Positions 1 to 8,891 are shown, numbered from the stretch's first letter. The stretch is 64,000 nucleotides of DNA from Allorhodopirellula heiligendammensis (GCF_007860105.1 NZ_SJPU01000003.1:372001-436000), one strand, 5' to 3'. Notes: generated from the letters alone by a model not told the origin. A program made the numbers and translations.

Positions 1-107
1 TCTCGCACCGCTCGACGATTGGCACGAAGGCCAGCACGACAATCCATCGATCTGTATGCTTGCTGGTGAGTTGGCATGAAAAACAACTTGCCTGTGCGAA
101 CATTCAT
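1..107 (-). CDS. Partial pseudopilin-like protein (N-terminal leader only)
   Basis: An open frame starts with ATG at 107, overlapping the stop of the upstream pseudopilin gene as ATGA, and runs open off the left edge (35 codons). The visible peptide is basic and ends with ...RANRRAVR, which would suit the leader of a type IV prepilin just before a hydrophobic FTLxE segment, but that segment lies outside the window. Every other junction in this operon uses the same 4-base overlap, which favours this frame over a competing ATG at 103. Inferred role: minor pseudopilin of the same secretion/pilus machine. The identity rests on context. Confidence 0.5.
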   Translation of the reverse strand, partial: MNVRTGKLFFMPTHQQAYRSMDCRAGLRANRRAVR

Positions 108-475
108 GCCTCACCTTCCAGTCGCCACAAGTGATGGGTCAGCGGCCCACTTGGGGACTCAATCGTGATTGTGACATGCCAGCCTGATTTGGATCCCGAC
201 TCAAATGGTTCGACGCTGATGTGCGTAGCCGACTCCTCTGCCAGCCGAGTGGCAGTATCGGTGAGCTCGGAATCAACTACTGTGGAAAGTTGCTCAGCCA
301 AATTCTCAATCGCGAGCTGGTCAGTCAGCCGTTGCATCGCCACGCGATCAAAATTCATCTGGGTCTGATGCATTTTCAACGCTACTCCTGTAGCACTGGC
401 CAGGAACGCAAGAGCGATGAGGGTCTCTACCAAGGTGAAGGCCCGACCAGGTCGATGATGATTTCGGATTTTCAC
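104..475 (-). CDS. Type II secretion/type IV pilus-like minor pseudopilin
   Basis: A 123-residue protein with a class III (prepilin) signal: a short basic leader, then AFTLVETLIALAFL followed by a hydrophobic helix. The glutamate at +5 of the mature protein is present. The residue before the cleavage site is Ala rather than the usual Gly. The GTG start at 475 is chosen because it overlaps the stop of the GspF-like gene (GTGA) and gives a normal leader length; an ATG at 592 would add about 39 residues inside the upstream gene. Its size and short globular tail resemble GspI-type minor pseudopilins. It would be processed by a prepilin peptidase and assembled in the inner membrane by the GspE/GspF proteins encoded upstream. 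Confidence 0.75.
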   Translation of the reverse strand: MKIRNHHRPGRAFTLVETLIALAFLASATGVALKMHQTQMNFDRVAMQRLTDQLAIENLAEQLSTVVDSELTDTATRLAEESATHISVEPFESGSKSGWHVTITIESPSGPLTHHLWRLEGEA

Positions 476-2643
476 GCGTTCCAACCAATCACCCTGCTTA
501 AGAACTGAAAAACAACGACCCCGTGAACGAGCACGTAGATACCGACTCCCACGGTCGCCAGAGGCACCAGCCACGACTTGCGGACCTTCCATAATAGCGT
601 TTGCCGGCGGCGAATGTTGTCGACAATTTGCTCGATCGTTTCGGCCAGCACGGCGTTCTTCTCCGCGCTATTCAGCCAAGATTCTTCGCGAGCCGCGATG
701 AACTGGGCACGGCGCAACGATGCTGCCAGCCCCACACCATGGTCGACGGATTGCTTTGCGGTTTCGCAACCTCGCCGAATCCAACGCACCGGTGTCGTTG
801 CCGATGCGAATTGCAAAATCTCGCTGGCCGATTGATGGCCGCGCACCCCATGGGCGATCGTCCGCAATACGCCGCATCGCCAGCGATCGATGGCGAGGCG
901 GCCAAACCACGGTACCCATCGCACCATCCACAGCGGCAACTCCGCAATTGAAAACGCCGCCAGCAGCCAAACCACCATGACCGTGACCACGACATTGCCA
1001 ACCATGACGGTGAGGTCGAGCCCGGGCGTGGCAAAATCCTTTAAATTAAAGAACTCATCCGCCAATGATGTGAAAAAAGGCAGCGTGACTGACCGGACCA
1101 TGCGGCTGATCAACCACGCTAGTAAAACCGTCGCAACGACATAGACGAACTGCTCCGATACGAGCACGGGCGACTGGGAGGTGGAGTCGTCTCCCGAAAC
1201 GATCTGGCGACGCGTCCGCGTGCGATGGGGGGCTTCACTGGGCCGCCGCGTGGCCTCTTGACCGACGAGATTTGCAGGGGAGATCGCTAGTGCCGCCAAC
1301 GTATCGGCGTGCACCGGCAACTGCGAGCGACGGACAGCAGCGACCATGGATTCACCGCGTTTCATACGCGCGGCAAACGATCTTGCTTGTTCCGCGAGTC
1401 GGCCTTGAAATCCATCTGCCAGGCTTTCCACCAGCACTGGGATCGACATATTCGTATCGGTCGCTAATCGCAGCCAGGGATTGAGCGACTCAACCTCGTC
1501 ACGTTGACGCCACCTCCCTGCGATCACGAGCGACGCGATGATCATGACAGCCAGCACAATGGTGATTGGATGGGGCAATCCCACGACCAACGCCATCAAC
1601 CCTAAGCCCCAGAGCGACCACTCAGCACAAGTTAAAACCGCTGGCAGCAGCCAACGCCACCGGCCGCTGCCGCGATCTCGCGAGATGCGATTGACGCCAC
1701 GCAGTAGGGTGGCCACCAACAGGATGCCGAGGGCGATTGGGATCAGGGCCCATTCTGATATCCCCATCTCTGCTAACCACTTGATGGTATAGCTCGGCGA
1801 GTAAGTGAGCATCGACCATCCCTGAAGCATCCGATGGGTGATGGTGGCAGCCATTAACATGCCGAATGCTGCTAAGAACACCGCAGCCAACATGCACGAA
1901 ACAGAGATTGCCTGAGTCGTTCGTTTCAGGCGTCGTTGCGATTGTAAATGGCATTCCTCCGCAGCGTGATGCCATACTCGCAATGTATCCGATTGCGAAA
2001 TATCACTTTGCACGAACGCCAAGATTGCCGGCAGTGGCTGGTCACGCACGGGGGTTGACCGCAGCACGCCAGCGAGCGATTGCCCGGTCTCGAGGCGGCA
2101 CGCAGCAGCGTGTGCCCACTGACGCAGGCCTGCGTCACGGGCGTTGTTTGAGGCTTGCGTGAAGGCTTGTTCGTAGGTCTGCGATTGTGCCAAGGACTGA
2201 TACATCGATTGGCAAAAATCACCCAGCTCGACCATTCGCATCGTGGATCCGATCCCCGGAAACATTCGCATGCATCGAGACAGTGGTGACGGCAACCGGC
2301 CGTGGATCAGTAAGAGCAACAACGGGTAGAAGATAATCGCGAGCAGGGCGAGGCCACCGTAGCACCACACGATCTGAGTCGTCCAACTCAAATCGATTGC
2401 TGTCGCATTCCAACCATCCATGACCACCGCACCCCGCGCTACCGCAGCGACCATCAGGATCAGGTAGGCCCCCACAACGAGCGCTGCCATCAGATACAAA
2501 AAACCCGCAGTGACCGCGCTACTGAGACGTCGACGGGTAGCGTCGCGGCCACGTTGCCAAAGTTCAAACTCGGCCGTTTGCCCGATGCTCCACGGATTGA
2601 CTACCGCGTTCACATCCGAACTGTTCTCGTTGCGCTCACTCAT
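472..2643 (-). CDS. Oversized GspF-family (T2SF) membrane protein
   Basis: A 723-residue membrane protein with repeated helical blocks typical of the GspF/PilC platform protein of type II secretion and type IV pili. Three stretches resemble T2SF cytoplasmic domains (residues about 125-220, 390-460 and 590-690), each with the amphipathic pattern and a short 'G-x-S-x-x-x-x-L/V-R' segment (for example TGQSLAGVLRS and HGVGLAASLRR), separated by several predicted membrane helices. A usual GspF has about 400 residues and two such domains, so this looks like a duplicated or fused form. It overlaps both neighbours by 4 bases (2640-2643 and 472-475). Expected role: inner-membrane platform linking the ATPase to pilin assembly. 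The family call is fairly sure; the extra domains are unexplained. Confidence 0.75.
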   Translation of the reverse strand: MSERNENSSDVNAVVNPWSIGQTAEFELWQRGRDATRRRLSSAVTAGFLYLMAALVVGAYLILMVAAVARGAVVMDGWNATAIDLSWTTQIVWCYGGLALLAIIFYPLLLLLIHGRLPSPLSRCMRMFPGIGSTMRMVELGDFCQSMYQSLAQSQTYEQAFTQASNNARDAGLRQWAHAAACRLETGQSLAGVLRSTPVRDQPLPAILAFVQSDISQSDTLRVWHHAAEECHLQSQRRLKRTTQAISVSCMLAAVFLAAFGMLMAATITHRMLQGWSMLTYSPSYTIKWLAEMGISEWALIPIALGILLVATLLRGVNRISRDRGSGRWRWLLPAVLTCAEWSLWGLGLMALVVGLPHPITIVLAVMIIASLVIAGRWRQRDEVESLNPWLRLATDTNMSIPVLVESLADGFQGRLAEQARSFAARMKRGESMVAAVRRSQLPVHADTLAALAISPANLVGQEATRRPSEAPHRTRTRRQIVSGDDSTSQSPVLVSEQFVYVVATVLLAWLISRMVRSVTLPFFTSLADEFFNLKDFATPGLDLTVMVGNVVVTVMVVWLLAAFSIAELPLWMVRWVPWFGRLAIDRWRCGVLRTIAHGVRGHQSASEILQFASATTPVRWIRRGCETAKQSVDHGVGLAASLRRAQFIAAREESWLNSAEKNAVLAETIEQIVDNIRRRQTLLWKVRKSWLVPLATVGVGIYVLVHGVVVFQFLSRVIGWNA

Positions 2644-3770
2644 GAACTCAACCCCGTCGCATACTCGAGCTGACTATGTCCGCTAGTCGTCTGCGGGGCA
2701 GGGATGTCCTGCCTGTATTCCTGCTTGTCGCCCATCGGGGCCACTTCGTTGATCACATCGAGCAACGGGGCCAGGATCGCTTGAATCAAAATCAGGATAA
2801 CTGCGACCATTACGATCGCCGCGACCCACTTTGGAACCGTTTCGATCCACCAAGCTCGCCGCCGGCGGGATTCATCCGCGTACAGTTCGCTCAGCTGCTG
2901 AAGGTCCAGGGCGATCGACTCGCGATCGCGATGTGCCGCCACCAGGTCAACAACACACTGCCGAAGCGGTCCGTCTAGGAATCGAGGCATTGACATTGAC
3001 TCCGCTGTTTGAGCCCCCCCGCGAATCCGTTCCAACGCCGGTGTCCATGCCGCAGCGAATTGCGGCCCGACGACTTCGGCCGACGTCTCGATCGCCCGTG
3101 CCGTCTCCACTTCACCGTATTGCCGGTCCTCGATCTGCAAGGCCAACCAACGACAGAAGGTCGCCTGCTCATCAGCCACGTCGCTGATACGGCCAGCTCG
3201 TCGCTGCCAAGCATATAGCGACGCCGCCACGATGGCGATGACAGCCAGCGTGAGGGTGACGGCCAGAAAAAAATGTCTGACGAAAGCGTGTGAAATTTCG
3301 ACCGCAGTGGGTGCAAATGCCGACTTCACCAACTCAGCTTCCGAGAGCGATACCAAAATCCATGGGATCACGAGGAAAACCACCGTCGCGGCGACCACGA
3401 TACTCATCAGTGGATTGATCACCGCGAGCGTCATTTGCTGTCGTCGCTCATTGGCTTCACGAATCAATCGGACTGTTTCACGCAGCGGTCGGGTTGACCC
3501 GGTACGTGCCATCACCAGCATGGCGCCACGAATCGGTGCTTGGTAGGTTTGCGATAGCGAGGCAATCGCTGCGCTCGCGGACTGCCCCTGTTCCATCCGC
3601 TGTCGAACAGTCTGCGCGGCCCTGCCAATCTTACCCAACGCCACCTGATCCAGATCAGCCAAGCCGATTGTCAATGAGCGACCCGAGGCCGCGATCGCAG
3701 TAACTTCATCAAGCAACATCGCCAAGGATTCGTGATCAATGCTGTTTGTGGTTGTGTATAATGGATTCAA
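2640..3770 (-). CDS. GspF-family type II secretion/pilus platform protein
   Basis: A 376-residue inner-membrane protein of the T2SF (GspF/PilC) family. Residues about 15-120 form the first cytoplasmic helical domain, with the typical MARTGSTRPLRETVRLI segment near residue 90. A hydrophobic helix follows (about 118-145), a second near 165-190, a second cytoplasmic domain, and a C-terminal helix (about 310-335) before a short polar tail. Length and layout match ordinary GspF. It overlaps the ATPase gene before it (3767-3770) and the larger GspF-like gene after it (2640-2643) by 4 bases, so the ATPase and both platform proteins are probably translated together. Two GspF-type genes side by side are unusual. 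Confidence 0.85.
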   Translation of the reverse strand: MNPLYTTTNSIDHESLAMLLDEVTAIAASGRSLTIGLADLDQVALGKIGRAAQTVRQRMEQGQSASAAIASLSQTYQAPIRGAMLVMARTGSTRPLRETVRLIREANERRQQMTLAVINPLMSIVVAATVVFLVIPWILVSLSEAELVKSAFAPTAVEISHAFVRHFFLAVTLTLAVIAIVAASLYAWQRRAGRISDVADEQATFCRWLALQIEDRQYGEVETARAIETSAEVVGPQFAAAWTPALERIRGGAQTAESMSMPRFLDGPLRQCVVDLVAAHRDRESIALDLQQLSELYADESRRRRAWWIETVPKWVAAIVMVAVILILIQAILAPLLDVINEVAPMGDKQEYRQDIPAPQTTSGHSQLEYATGLSS

Positions 3771-5014
3771 GGCGTTCCTCCCAATACGCGATACACCTCG
3801 GCGGCATCCGTCTGGCCTTGATCCACCAATCGTTGCGCCTGAGCAGCTAGCGACTCAATTCCGGATTGTGAGGCGATCCGATCTATTTCCGTCGCGGGTA
3901 GTGAATTAGCCAATGCCTCCAGGATTGCTTGCCCCGCCGACTGTCCATCGAACGTGACCATCTGAGCGATTGGGATTCGACCGTCGTATCCGGTACCATG
4001 GCAAACCCCGCATGGCGAACCAGGAGGAGTCGACGACTGGCCACTACAAGTACCGCACCTCCGGCGCAGCAAACGCTGACACAGGATACCTCGCAGGCCA
4101 CTTTGAATTGCAAATGTGGGCAATTGCATCTGCACCAGACGCCTTAACGTTGCGCCGAGGGATCCAGCATGAATCGACGAGAAACACAAATGACCAGTCA
4201 TCGAAGCCGCCAAGACAGCTTCGGCAGTCTCCACATCACGGATCTCGCTGACCAACAATACCTCGGCATCCTGACGGACAGCCGCGCGCATCGCCGCCGC
4301 CAATGTCAACCCACTGGTGGGCTCCAGTTGACTCTGACTGATCGAGTCGATCACCGCTTCAATCGGATCCTCAATCGTCAACACACTGCGACGGAACTCG
4401 CCCGCGGCGATTTGTGAGAGGCAAGCGTACAAGGTTGTCGTCTTGCCGCTGCCAGCAGGGCCGGCTACCAACAACCAGCCATCCCGTCCATCGCAGACGC
4501 TTTGCAGTTGCGATTGTATTCGGCCATCGAAGCCAAGTTGGTCGAGCTGCCGAATCGAATAACGATCGTCCATGATCCGAATCGCAGCCCGGTTGCCATG
4601 CACCGTTGGGAAAACCCCCAGCCGCATCTCCCGAGTTTCGCCGCTATCGGATGGCCACTGCAGTGGACCTTCTTGTGGCACGCCGCCCCGGTAAGACGGC
4701 AATCCCGCCAACGCCATCAAACGCGCCACCGGGTCACTCTCATCGCTACGCGGAAACGAATCGACTTGCTGCAATACACCATTGATACGAAACGAGACAT
4801 CCCAACTCCGCAACCTGGGTTGCAAATGCACGTCACTAGCACCGCAACGAATTGCTGCAGTCAAGCAATCTTGTACCATCGCTGACGCATACGTTACGTC
4901 GGTGGTCGAAAGTCGGTGGGAAGAAAGGGAAACCGGCATATCTCTTTCAAAAAAGTTCGCATCCTGGCCCCGCAGGGCACAGGGGGTCGTTAGACTGAAA
5001 AGTCGCGAGGACAT
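3767..5014 (-). CDS. GspE/PilB-type secretion ATPase
   Basis: A 415-residue cytoplasmic ATPase that would power pseudopilus or pilus assembly. Visible motifs are Walker A GPAGSGKTT (residues 185-193), an Asp-box TIEDPIE (about 214-220), a Walker B-like EVLLVSEIRD (251-260), a His box around SIHAGSLGATLRR, and a four-cysteine zinc site C320-x2-C323...C335-x2-C338, all as in GspE/PulE. It is shorter than typical GspE (about 500 residues) because the N-terminal GspL-binding domain is reduced. It is the first gene of the operon running to the left edge, and the 152 bases upstream separate it from the divergent DUF1559 gene. A second ATG at 4939 is possible. The family call is secure; the exact substrate system is not. 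Confidence 0.88.
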   Translation of the reverse strand: MSSRLFSLTTPCALRGQDANFFERDMPVSLSSHRLSTTDVTYASAMVQDCLTAAIRCGASDVHLQPRLRSWDVSFRINGVLQQVDSFPRSDESDPVARLMALAGLPSYRGGVPQEGPLQWPSDSGETREMRLGVFPTVHGNRAAIRIMDDRYSIRQLDQLGFDGRIQSQLQSVCDGRDGWLLVAGPAGSGKTTTLYACLSQIAAGEFRRSVLTIEDPIEAVIDSISQSQLEPTSGLTLAAAMRAAVRQDAEVLLVSEIRDVETAEAVLAASMTGHLCFSSIHAGSLGATLRRLVQMQLPTFAIQSGLRGILCQRLLRRRCGTCSGQSSTPPGSPCGVCHGTGYDGRIPIAQMVTFDGQSAGQAILEALANSLPATEIDRIASQSGIESLAAQAQRLVDQGQTDAAEVYRVLGGTP

Positions 5015-5166
5015 CCTCCATTAGATTTCAGCGCCAGTTGTAGACCGAGAACAAGGTCCGATCCAAAACGAGATGGGAAACGATGTCTCACCCAAGATTG
5101 AACGGCTTGGTTGGGACACTGAGCCTCAGCGACCATTCCGATTAATCCCCGAAACGCAGAAGCATC
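5015..5166. promoter_or_regulatory. Divergent intergenic region between secretion operon and DUF1559 gene
   Basis: This 152-base gap separates the start of the minus-strand GspE operon from the start of the plus-strand DUF1559 gene, so it must hold promoters for both. I cannot point to convincing -10/-35 boxes or an operator by eye. Confidence 0.4.
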
Positions 5167-6402
5167 ATGCAACGACCTCACCATCATAACGGATTCACGC
5201 TGCTAGAGTTGCTCGTTGTCATGGGCATCATCGGAATTTTGGTGGCGATGTTATTGCCCGCCGTTCAAGCGGCTCGGGAGGCGGCACGGCGAATGAGTTG
5301 CAGCAACAACTTTAAGCAGATTGCTTTGGGTGTTGCCCAGTATCACGACGCGTTCGGGAATTTACCGCTGCATGGGACGGGAACATTCAGCAATGCCAAT
5401 GACCCCACCAATACCAACCAATTTCGCTTAAGCTTTCTCGTATCCATCACTCCATTCGTTGGCCAATCAACTTTGTGGGAGGCGATCAGTGATGAGTATG
5501 CCGGGCCGCCACCACGCACCAGCAATGCTGCAGATCCTGACGTGACGTATGGCATGGACCCCTATGGCTCACTCGATGGTGATGACGGACTGACTCACCT
5601 CTACCCATCCATGGGACCTGCTCCATCGGAGGTGTCCTATACACCATGGCGGATTGATATTTCAACTTACCGATGTCCGTCCGACCCAGGCGCTGGATCA
5701 CCGGCGATGGGCCGAACCAATTATGCGGCCTGTCTCGGCGACGCCATTGAAGGATTGGACGCAGGCTCGTGGCGGTACGAAGCGTCGCAGTGGACGCCCA
5801 GCGGGGAGACACTGATGCGGGCAACCGGCCGCGGCATGTTCGTACCTCGCATGGTTACGTCCTATGGCGATGTGACCGACGGATTGTCCAGTACAATCAT
5901 GCTGGGGGAAATAGCGACCGATCTTAGCGATCTCGACAAGCGAACGGCGCCCTCGACAAACAATGGTTGGTCACCTGGGGTGCTAGACGATGTTGAGTTC
6001 TGCCGCAGCCAAGCGGATCCTAACCGTCCGATGTTTTGGCTACGAAGCCCGAAGCTGGAGAACAGTTCGGCGCAAGGACGCGGTTTTCGCTGGGCCGACT
6101 CGCAATCCCTGATGACTGGGTGCAACACAACCCTCCCTCCCAATCGGGAACTCTGCTTTGGTGGCGATGCCGCTACCATCGGTACCCTGACATTCAGCAG
6201 CTGGCACCAGGGTGGCTGCCACGTCGCCATGGGCGACGGAGCGATCAAGTTCATTACCGATTCCATCGAGTGTGGCAATCAAGAAGGCACGATAACCAAA
6301 CATGGGCAAGACGAACTGGCCCCCGGCAGCCCCAGTCCGTTTGGTCTGTGGGGAGCGTTAGGCACCCGTGATCAAGGCGAACTCAATGGTGAGTTGTTTT
6401 GA
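5167..6402 (+). CDS. DUF1559 domain protein with prepilin-type N-terminus
   Basis: A 411-residue protein of the large planctomycete DUF1559 (SBP_bac_10-like) family. The N-terminus is a prepilin signal, GFTLLELLVVMGIIGILVA, followed by LLPAVQAAREAARRMSC, a hallmark of the family. The C-terminal part holds the H-x9-DG motif (WHQGGCHVAMGDGAIKFI). Such proteins are expanded in planctomycete genomes; their function is unknown, but they are thought to be exported and anchored by the pilin-like helix. The gene is divergent from a pseudopilin assembly operon, which could process or display it, but that is inference. It stands alone and ends 39 bases before a convergent gene. Confidence 0.92.
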   Translation: MQRPHHHNGFTLLELLVVMGIIGILVAMLLPAVQAAREAARRMSCSNNFKQIALGVAQYHDAFGNLPLHGTGTFSNANDPTNTNQFRLSFLVSITPFVGQSTLWEAISDEYAGPPPRTSNAADPDVTYGMDPYGSLDGDDGLTHLYPSMGPAPSEVSYTPWRIDISTYRCPSDPGAGSPAMGRTNYAACLGDAIEGLDAGSWRYEASQWTPSGETLMRATGRGMFVPRMVTSYGDVTDGLSSTIMLGEIATDLSDLDKRTAPSTNNGWSPGVLDDVEFCRSQADPNRPMFWLRSPKLENSSAQGRGFRWADSQSLMTGCNTTLPPNRELCFGGDAATIGTLTFSSWHQGGCHVAMGDGAIKFITDSIECGNQEGTITKHGQDELAPGSPSPFGLWGALGTRDQGELNGELF

Positions 6403-6441
6403 GTCGCCATCCATCTCGTTGCCGCTGATTCGCGAGACATC

Positions 6442-7638
6442 TTATCGGGCGTGCTGCGTTTGTCGTGCTCGCGAGACGTGCGTGTGCGATGCGGATTGAA
6501 ACTCGCTGACGAAGCGTTTATCGATCCATGTCTTTAATCTCCAGCACCAACGAGCGTGCGCGACGAACATGCCGTACTCCAACAGCGCTTTGCCATCGCC
6601 GGTATTCAGCAGCTTCAGGAAGCTTCGCTGTGGTTTGAATTGCTGCATCGTGCCACCAGTGGCCAGTGCGCGGATGTTGTGCCAGAGGATGGGGCTTTGC
6701 CGGACGGCATAGACGCCCGCCTTCGGTGACGGTGATTGGAGGATCGTTCCAGAATCGCCGACGGCAAAAACGCGAGGGTCGCTTAGCGTTTGCAATGTCG
6801 GGCCCGTCGCAATGAATCCACGATCATCCGTTCGCAATCCAAGCTTGCTAAGGACTGGCGGCGCGGCGGCGCCGGTGGCCCAAATAACAGCATCAACAAC
6901 GTGGCGACAGCCGTCGTCAAGCACGATTTCAGACTCGCCAACCGTGGTCACACGGTGTCCGGCATGGACTTGGTTGCCGCGTTTCGTCAGCAGTCGTTTG
7001 ATGCGACGAACGCCTCGCTCGCTCATGCCTGCTGCGACATGCTCGCTACTGGTGAAAATCTCTATCCTGGTGTCATGCAGGGCACGCTCGGTGAATTGTT
7101 CCTGCAAGCAGAACGCAATCTCGACGCCCGCGACTCCCCCGCCCACGATGGCAATTTTGGTGGGATCATGTCCCATGGTTGAAGACCTTGCCTGCAATCG
7201 GGTTTCCAGTCGCTCTAGGAAGGTCTGCATTGGCTTGATTGGAATCAATAGCGGCGAATTCGCGTGTTCCTGAGAATTTGCGGGCACAGAACCCACACCA
7301 ATCGAAAGCGCATCGAATGAAATCGAATCATGGTCTGAAAAATGGATGCGCCCATCCACGAGGTCCAAACCGCACGTATCGGCGAGAAGTAGAGTCGCAC
7401 CGGCGCGATCAGCGAGTTTTGGCAGATCGATGCGCATTTCCTCATCGTCGAATTGCCCACCCAGAGTTCCCGGTAACATGCCAGAATACGTGGCAGTGGG
7501 AAAGTTGCTGATGCACGTTAGTGTGCTGCCAGGAATTGGATCGGTCGCCCATTGCCTGACGACGTTCGCATTGGTGTGACCGATGCCGAGCAGGACAATT
7601 CGCTTTGCTGCGGCAGTCAATGCGTCACCTCTGACCAT
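6442..7638 (-). CDS. FAD/NAD(P)-binding oxidoreductase, SelD N-terminal-domain-like family
   Basis: A 398-residue flavoprotein. It has an N-terminal FAD Rossmann motif (IVLLGIGHTNANVV), the TYSGMLPG segment, a second nucleotide-binding motif IVGGGVAGVEIAF (about residues 162-174), and a third ATGAAAPPVLSKLG region followed by VFAVGDSGTI. The C-terminal FLKLLNTGDGKALLEYG and WIDKRFVSEF segments match the pyridine nucleotide-disulfide oxidoreductase family that is sometimes fused to the N-terminus of selenophosphate synthetase. No SelD is encoded here. The start is ambiguous: ATG at 7638 overlaps the preceding truncated kptA by 14 bases, whereas TTG at 7620 sits about 6 bases after AGAGGT, a good ribosome-binding site. 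The electron donor and acceptor are unknown. Confidence 0.8.
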   Translation of the reverse strand: MVRGDALTAAAKRIVLLGIGHTNANVVRQWATDPIPGSTLTCISNFPTATYSGMLPGTLGGQFDDEEMRIDLPKLADRAGATLLLADTCGLDLVDGRIHFSDHDSISFDALSIGVGSVPANSQEHANSPLLIPIKPMQTFLERLETRLQARSSTMGHDPTKIAIVGGGVAGVEIAFCLQEQFTERALHDTRIEIFTSSEHVAAGMSERGVRRIKRLLTKRGNQVHAGHRVTTVGESEIVLDDGCRHVVDAVIWATGAAAPPVLSKLGLRTDDRGFIATGPTLQTLSDPRVFAVGDSGTILQSPSPKAGVYAVRQSPILWHNIRALATGGTMQQFKPQRSFLKLLNTGDGKALLEYGMFVAHARWCWRLKTWIDKRFVSEFQSASHTHVSRARQTQHAR

Positions 7639-7921
7639 CCCACGGAGAACGTTTCCTACGTCCCCACGGCGCCGGCGTCAATGTTTCAACGACTCGAATG
7701 CGACTGCCGTCGTCGGAAAAGGAAAACAGGGGTGGATCGTGACCGCCGACGACCTGTTGCACCTGCTCGGAAGTGATTTTCTTACCAGATGCATTCGCGT
7801 TTTGGAGCAGTTCGTCAACGGCGAGATAGCCTTCATCGTCGAGTTCCAGGCCGATCGCCTGAGGTTCGTGCCGCAAAATGAAGGTGAGGTACTTACTGAT
7901 TTTGGTGAGTCTTTTGTTCAT
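7625..7921 (-). CDS. Truncated RNA 2'-phosphotransferase (KptA/Tpt1), N-terminal domain only
   Basis: A 98-residue protein that matches the N-terminal winged-helix half of KptA/Tpt1, the NAD-dependent enzyme that removes a 2'-phosphate from RNA. The SKYLTFILRHEPQAIGL segment carries the conserved Arg-His pair, and FSFSDDGSRIRV marks the end of the domain. A full enzyme has about 180-200 residues with a C-terminal ADP-ribosyltransferase-like domain. Here the frame ends in an unrelated basic tail (WGRRKRSPWDGQR) and stops where the flavoprotein gene begins, leaving no room for the missing half. It is either a decayed gene or a stand-alone RNA-binding domain. It could not carry out the full reaction. 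Confidence 0.7.
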   Translation of the reverse strand: MNKRLTKISKYLTFILRHEPQAIGLELDDEGYLAVDELLQNANASGKKITSEQVQQVVGGHDPPLFSFSDDGSRIRVVETLTPAPWGRRKRSPWDGQR

Positions 7922-8009
7922 GGGCGGCAGTCTAAAGCATCACCCTTGCGGATTCACTAGCCACTGTTTGGATTGCGGCGGAAAATTTGATGCCCCGCCG
8001 ATCTCTTGC

Positions 8010-8891
8010 CTACAACCGCGAGAGTAAGTCGGATTTCTTCGCCTGGAACTCTTCATCGCTGAGATATCCTCGGTCATGCAGCCCGCCAAGCTTCTCCAGC
8101 ATGGAGAGAATGCCGTGCTCGTCGGTCGGGGGGGCGGCCGACGTCTTATGCTCATCAGGTGCCATGGCAGCGGCTCCCGACTGCCCCCCTACTGCCGGGG
8201 CTACTTCTGGCGGTGGAGCAGCATCGCTGGTGGCCGGCCGGGAATCCGCATCCATGGCGCTGCCATTTCGCATTACAACCGGGAGCGTGGATAGATCTAC
8301 CGTCCCAAACTGGCTACTGAACGTAATCGAGCCTCCGACGCCTTGCTGTTGCGAGAAACCTCCAATCTGATGGTTTCCGGTGTCATAGACCCAGACGTCG
8401 CCACCGGTGGATACCGCTAACCGTCGGGCACTAGCAAAATAGGCATACCGGATACTGTTTTGGCTACCCACCGCATTGGGCGTCCCTAGATCTTGTGGCC
8501 ACCAATTCTGTTCGGGATCGGGTTCAAAGAGTGAATTTACTGCTCCCAGGCTGCCTGCCGATTGAGCCTGTTGGCTTGAACCGTTTTGAGATTGTGATTG
8601 AAACGAGCCGAACATCGGTGTGGTCTGATGGTTGGCAAGCTCGTTCGAAATATCACTGCACAGGCTGTCAACGCGAAATTTTAGTTGGTTATTAAAGAGA
8701 TCGCTGACCATGGTCATGCCGCCTCGCATCCACTGTCCAGAACCACCAAATTCGGGATGATTGAATTGAGCCATACTGCCGTTGCCATTTTGAACGGCAA
8801 TCAACATATGCGTAACAGCCTCGGGTGACACACCGTGACGCTGTGACAGATTTTGAACAAGCTGTTGACCCGCGGGCGATAGATTGGACAC
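8010..8891 (-). CDS. SHOCT domain protein of unknown function
   Basis: A protein of about 293 residues when started at the GTG at 8891 (VSNLSPAGQQLVQNLSQRHG), which looks like a genuine N-terminus. The frame stays open to 9071, but that extra stretch is low-complexity and unlikely to be translated. Residues about 1-60 form a helical domain. The middle is Gln/Ser-rich and then carries a region with WVYDTGNHQIGGFSQQQG. The last 30 residues (LEKLGGLHDRGYLSDEEFQAKKSDLL) are a clear SHOCT motif, a short helical oligomerisation module. There is no signal peptide or membrane segment. Function is unknown. Confidence 0.75.
   Translation of the reverse strand: MSNLSPAGQQLVQNLSQRHGVSPEAVTHMLIAVQNGNGSMAQFNHPEFGGSGQWMRGGMTMVSDLFNNQLKFRVDSLCSDISNELANHQTTPMFGSFQSQSQNGSSQQAQSAGSLGAVNSLFEPDPEQNWWPQDLGTPNAVGSQNSIRYAYFASARRLAVSTGGDVWVYDTGNHQIGGFSQQQGVGGSITFSSQFGTVDLSTLPVVMRNGSAMDADSRPATSDAAPPPEVAPAVGGQSGAAAMAPDEHKTSAAPPTDEHGILSMLEKLGGLHDRGYLSDEEFQAKKSDLLSRL

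Noticed and set aside
7600-7700. A frameshift that would restore full-length KptA
   Set aside because: The conserved flavoprotein N-terminus begins within about 15 bases of the kptA stop, leaving no space for a C-terminal domain in any frame.
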